In this document: one piece after another, positions 64,000 through 64,000 of the stretch
Layout of the letters: every line of letters begins with the position of its first letter
How positions within the stretch are numbered: position 1 is the stretch's first letter
The notes under the pieces: model-generated
Databases searched by the model: none
What the model saw: the letters and a program-made list of their open reading frames with translations, nothing else
What the model was told of the DNA's origin: nothing
NCBI RefSeq assembly: GCF_000425905.1
Contig: NZ_KE384473.1
Location: 372,704 to 436,703 of the forward strand
Length of the DNA: 64,000 nucleotides
Origin: Lactobacillus psittaci DSM 15354
GTDB lineage: Bacteria > Bacillota > Bacilli > Lactobacillales > Lactobacillaceae
Direction of reading: 5' to 3'
Position numbers and translations under genes: made by a program

Positions 64000-64000
64000 T

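Noticed and set aside
1..64000. Prophage, insertion sequence or genomic island borders
   Set aside because: No integrase, transposase, tRNA attachment site or phage structural gene was seen.

Overview
This AT-rich window is a low-GC Gram-positive chromosome segment, very probably an acidophilus-group Lactobacillus close to L. johnsonii / L. gasseri. The evidence is the Firmicutes housekeeping order (rpsU-yqeY-phoH-ybeY-cdd-era-recO-T box-glyQS), T-box leaders, YSIRK/LPXTG surface proteins, a citrate lyase cluster and strong AGGAGG ribosome sites. Species assignment is inference from gene content, not a search. No tRNA, rRNA, CRISPR array or intact insertion sequence was recognised.

Layout. 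1-8.8 kb: leftward housekeeping block (glyS-glyQ behind a glycine-type T box, recO, era, cdd, ybeY, phoH, yqeY, rpsU), rightward ppsR, then yitT, msrA and msrB. 8.9-10.5 kb: a frameshifted ABC exporter with a G7 run at its ribosome site and three 40-bp-spaced direct repeats upstream. 10.7-18.7 kb: aspS, hisS behind a T box, dtd, relA, a small membrane protein, prmA and a YbaK/EbsC deacylase. 18.8-29.6 kb: citrate lyase region (citCDEF, citG plus a ThrE-like exporter, a SorC-type regulator, an alpha/beta hydrolase, an LDH-fold dehydrogenase with a malate-type residue, an Ldh2-family dehydrogenase, citX). 29.6-45.4 kb: a D-Ala-D-Ala carboxypeptidase and two giant cell-wall-anchored repeat proteins, the first split by a frameshift at a G6 run. 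45.7-51.8 kb: two DASS-family dicarboxylate/citrate transporters, a fumarate-reductase-type flavoprotein and fumarase, with CcpA-type cre candidates. 52-55 kb: metQNI behind a T box, mscL. 55.4-60 kb: a sunset-like secreted protein, an EndA-like nuclease, a GT2/GtrA pair, dfrA and thyA. 60-62.4 kb: an SPFH protein and an enolase behind a fluoride-riboswitch-like leader. 62.5-64 kb: a decayed ABC ATPase and permease pair.

How the genes work together. The 18.8-29.6 and 45.7-51.8 kb regions encode a near-complete citrate-to-succinate branch: citrate uptake (DASS), cleavage to acetate and oxaloacetate (CitDEF, matured by CitC, CitG and CitX), reduction to malate (one or both dehydrogenases), dehydration by FumC, reduction by FrdA and probable succinate export. 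No oxaloacetate decarboxylase is visible. The two surface-protein genes sit between the two halves of this pathway.

Most notable observations: the Q-to-R change in an otherwise LDH-like active site next to citrate lyase; a fluoride-riboswitch-like leader on an enolase with altered conserved loops; and five G/C runs of six or seven, all at or near surface or export genes (one in a signal peptide, two at ribosome sites, one at the frameshift), which look like candidate slippage switches.
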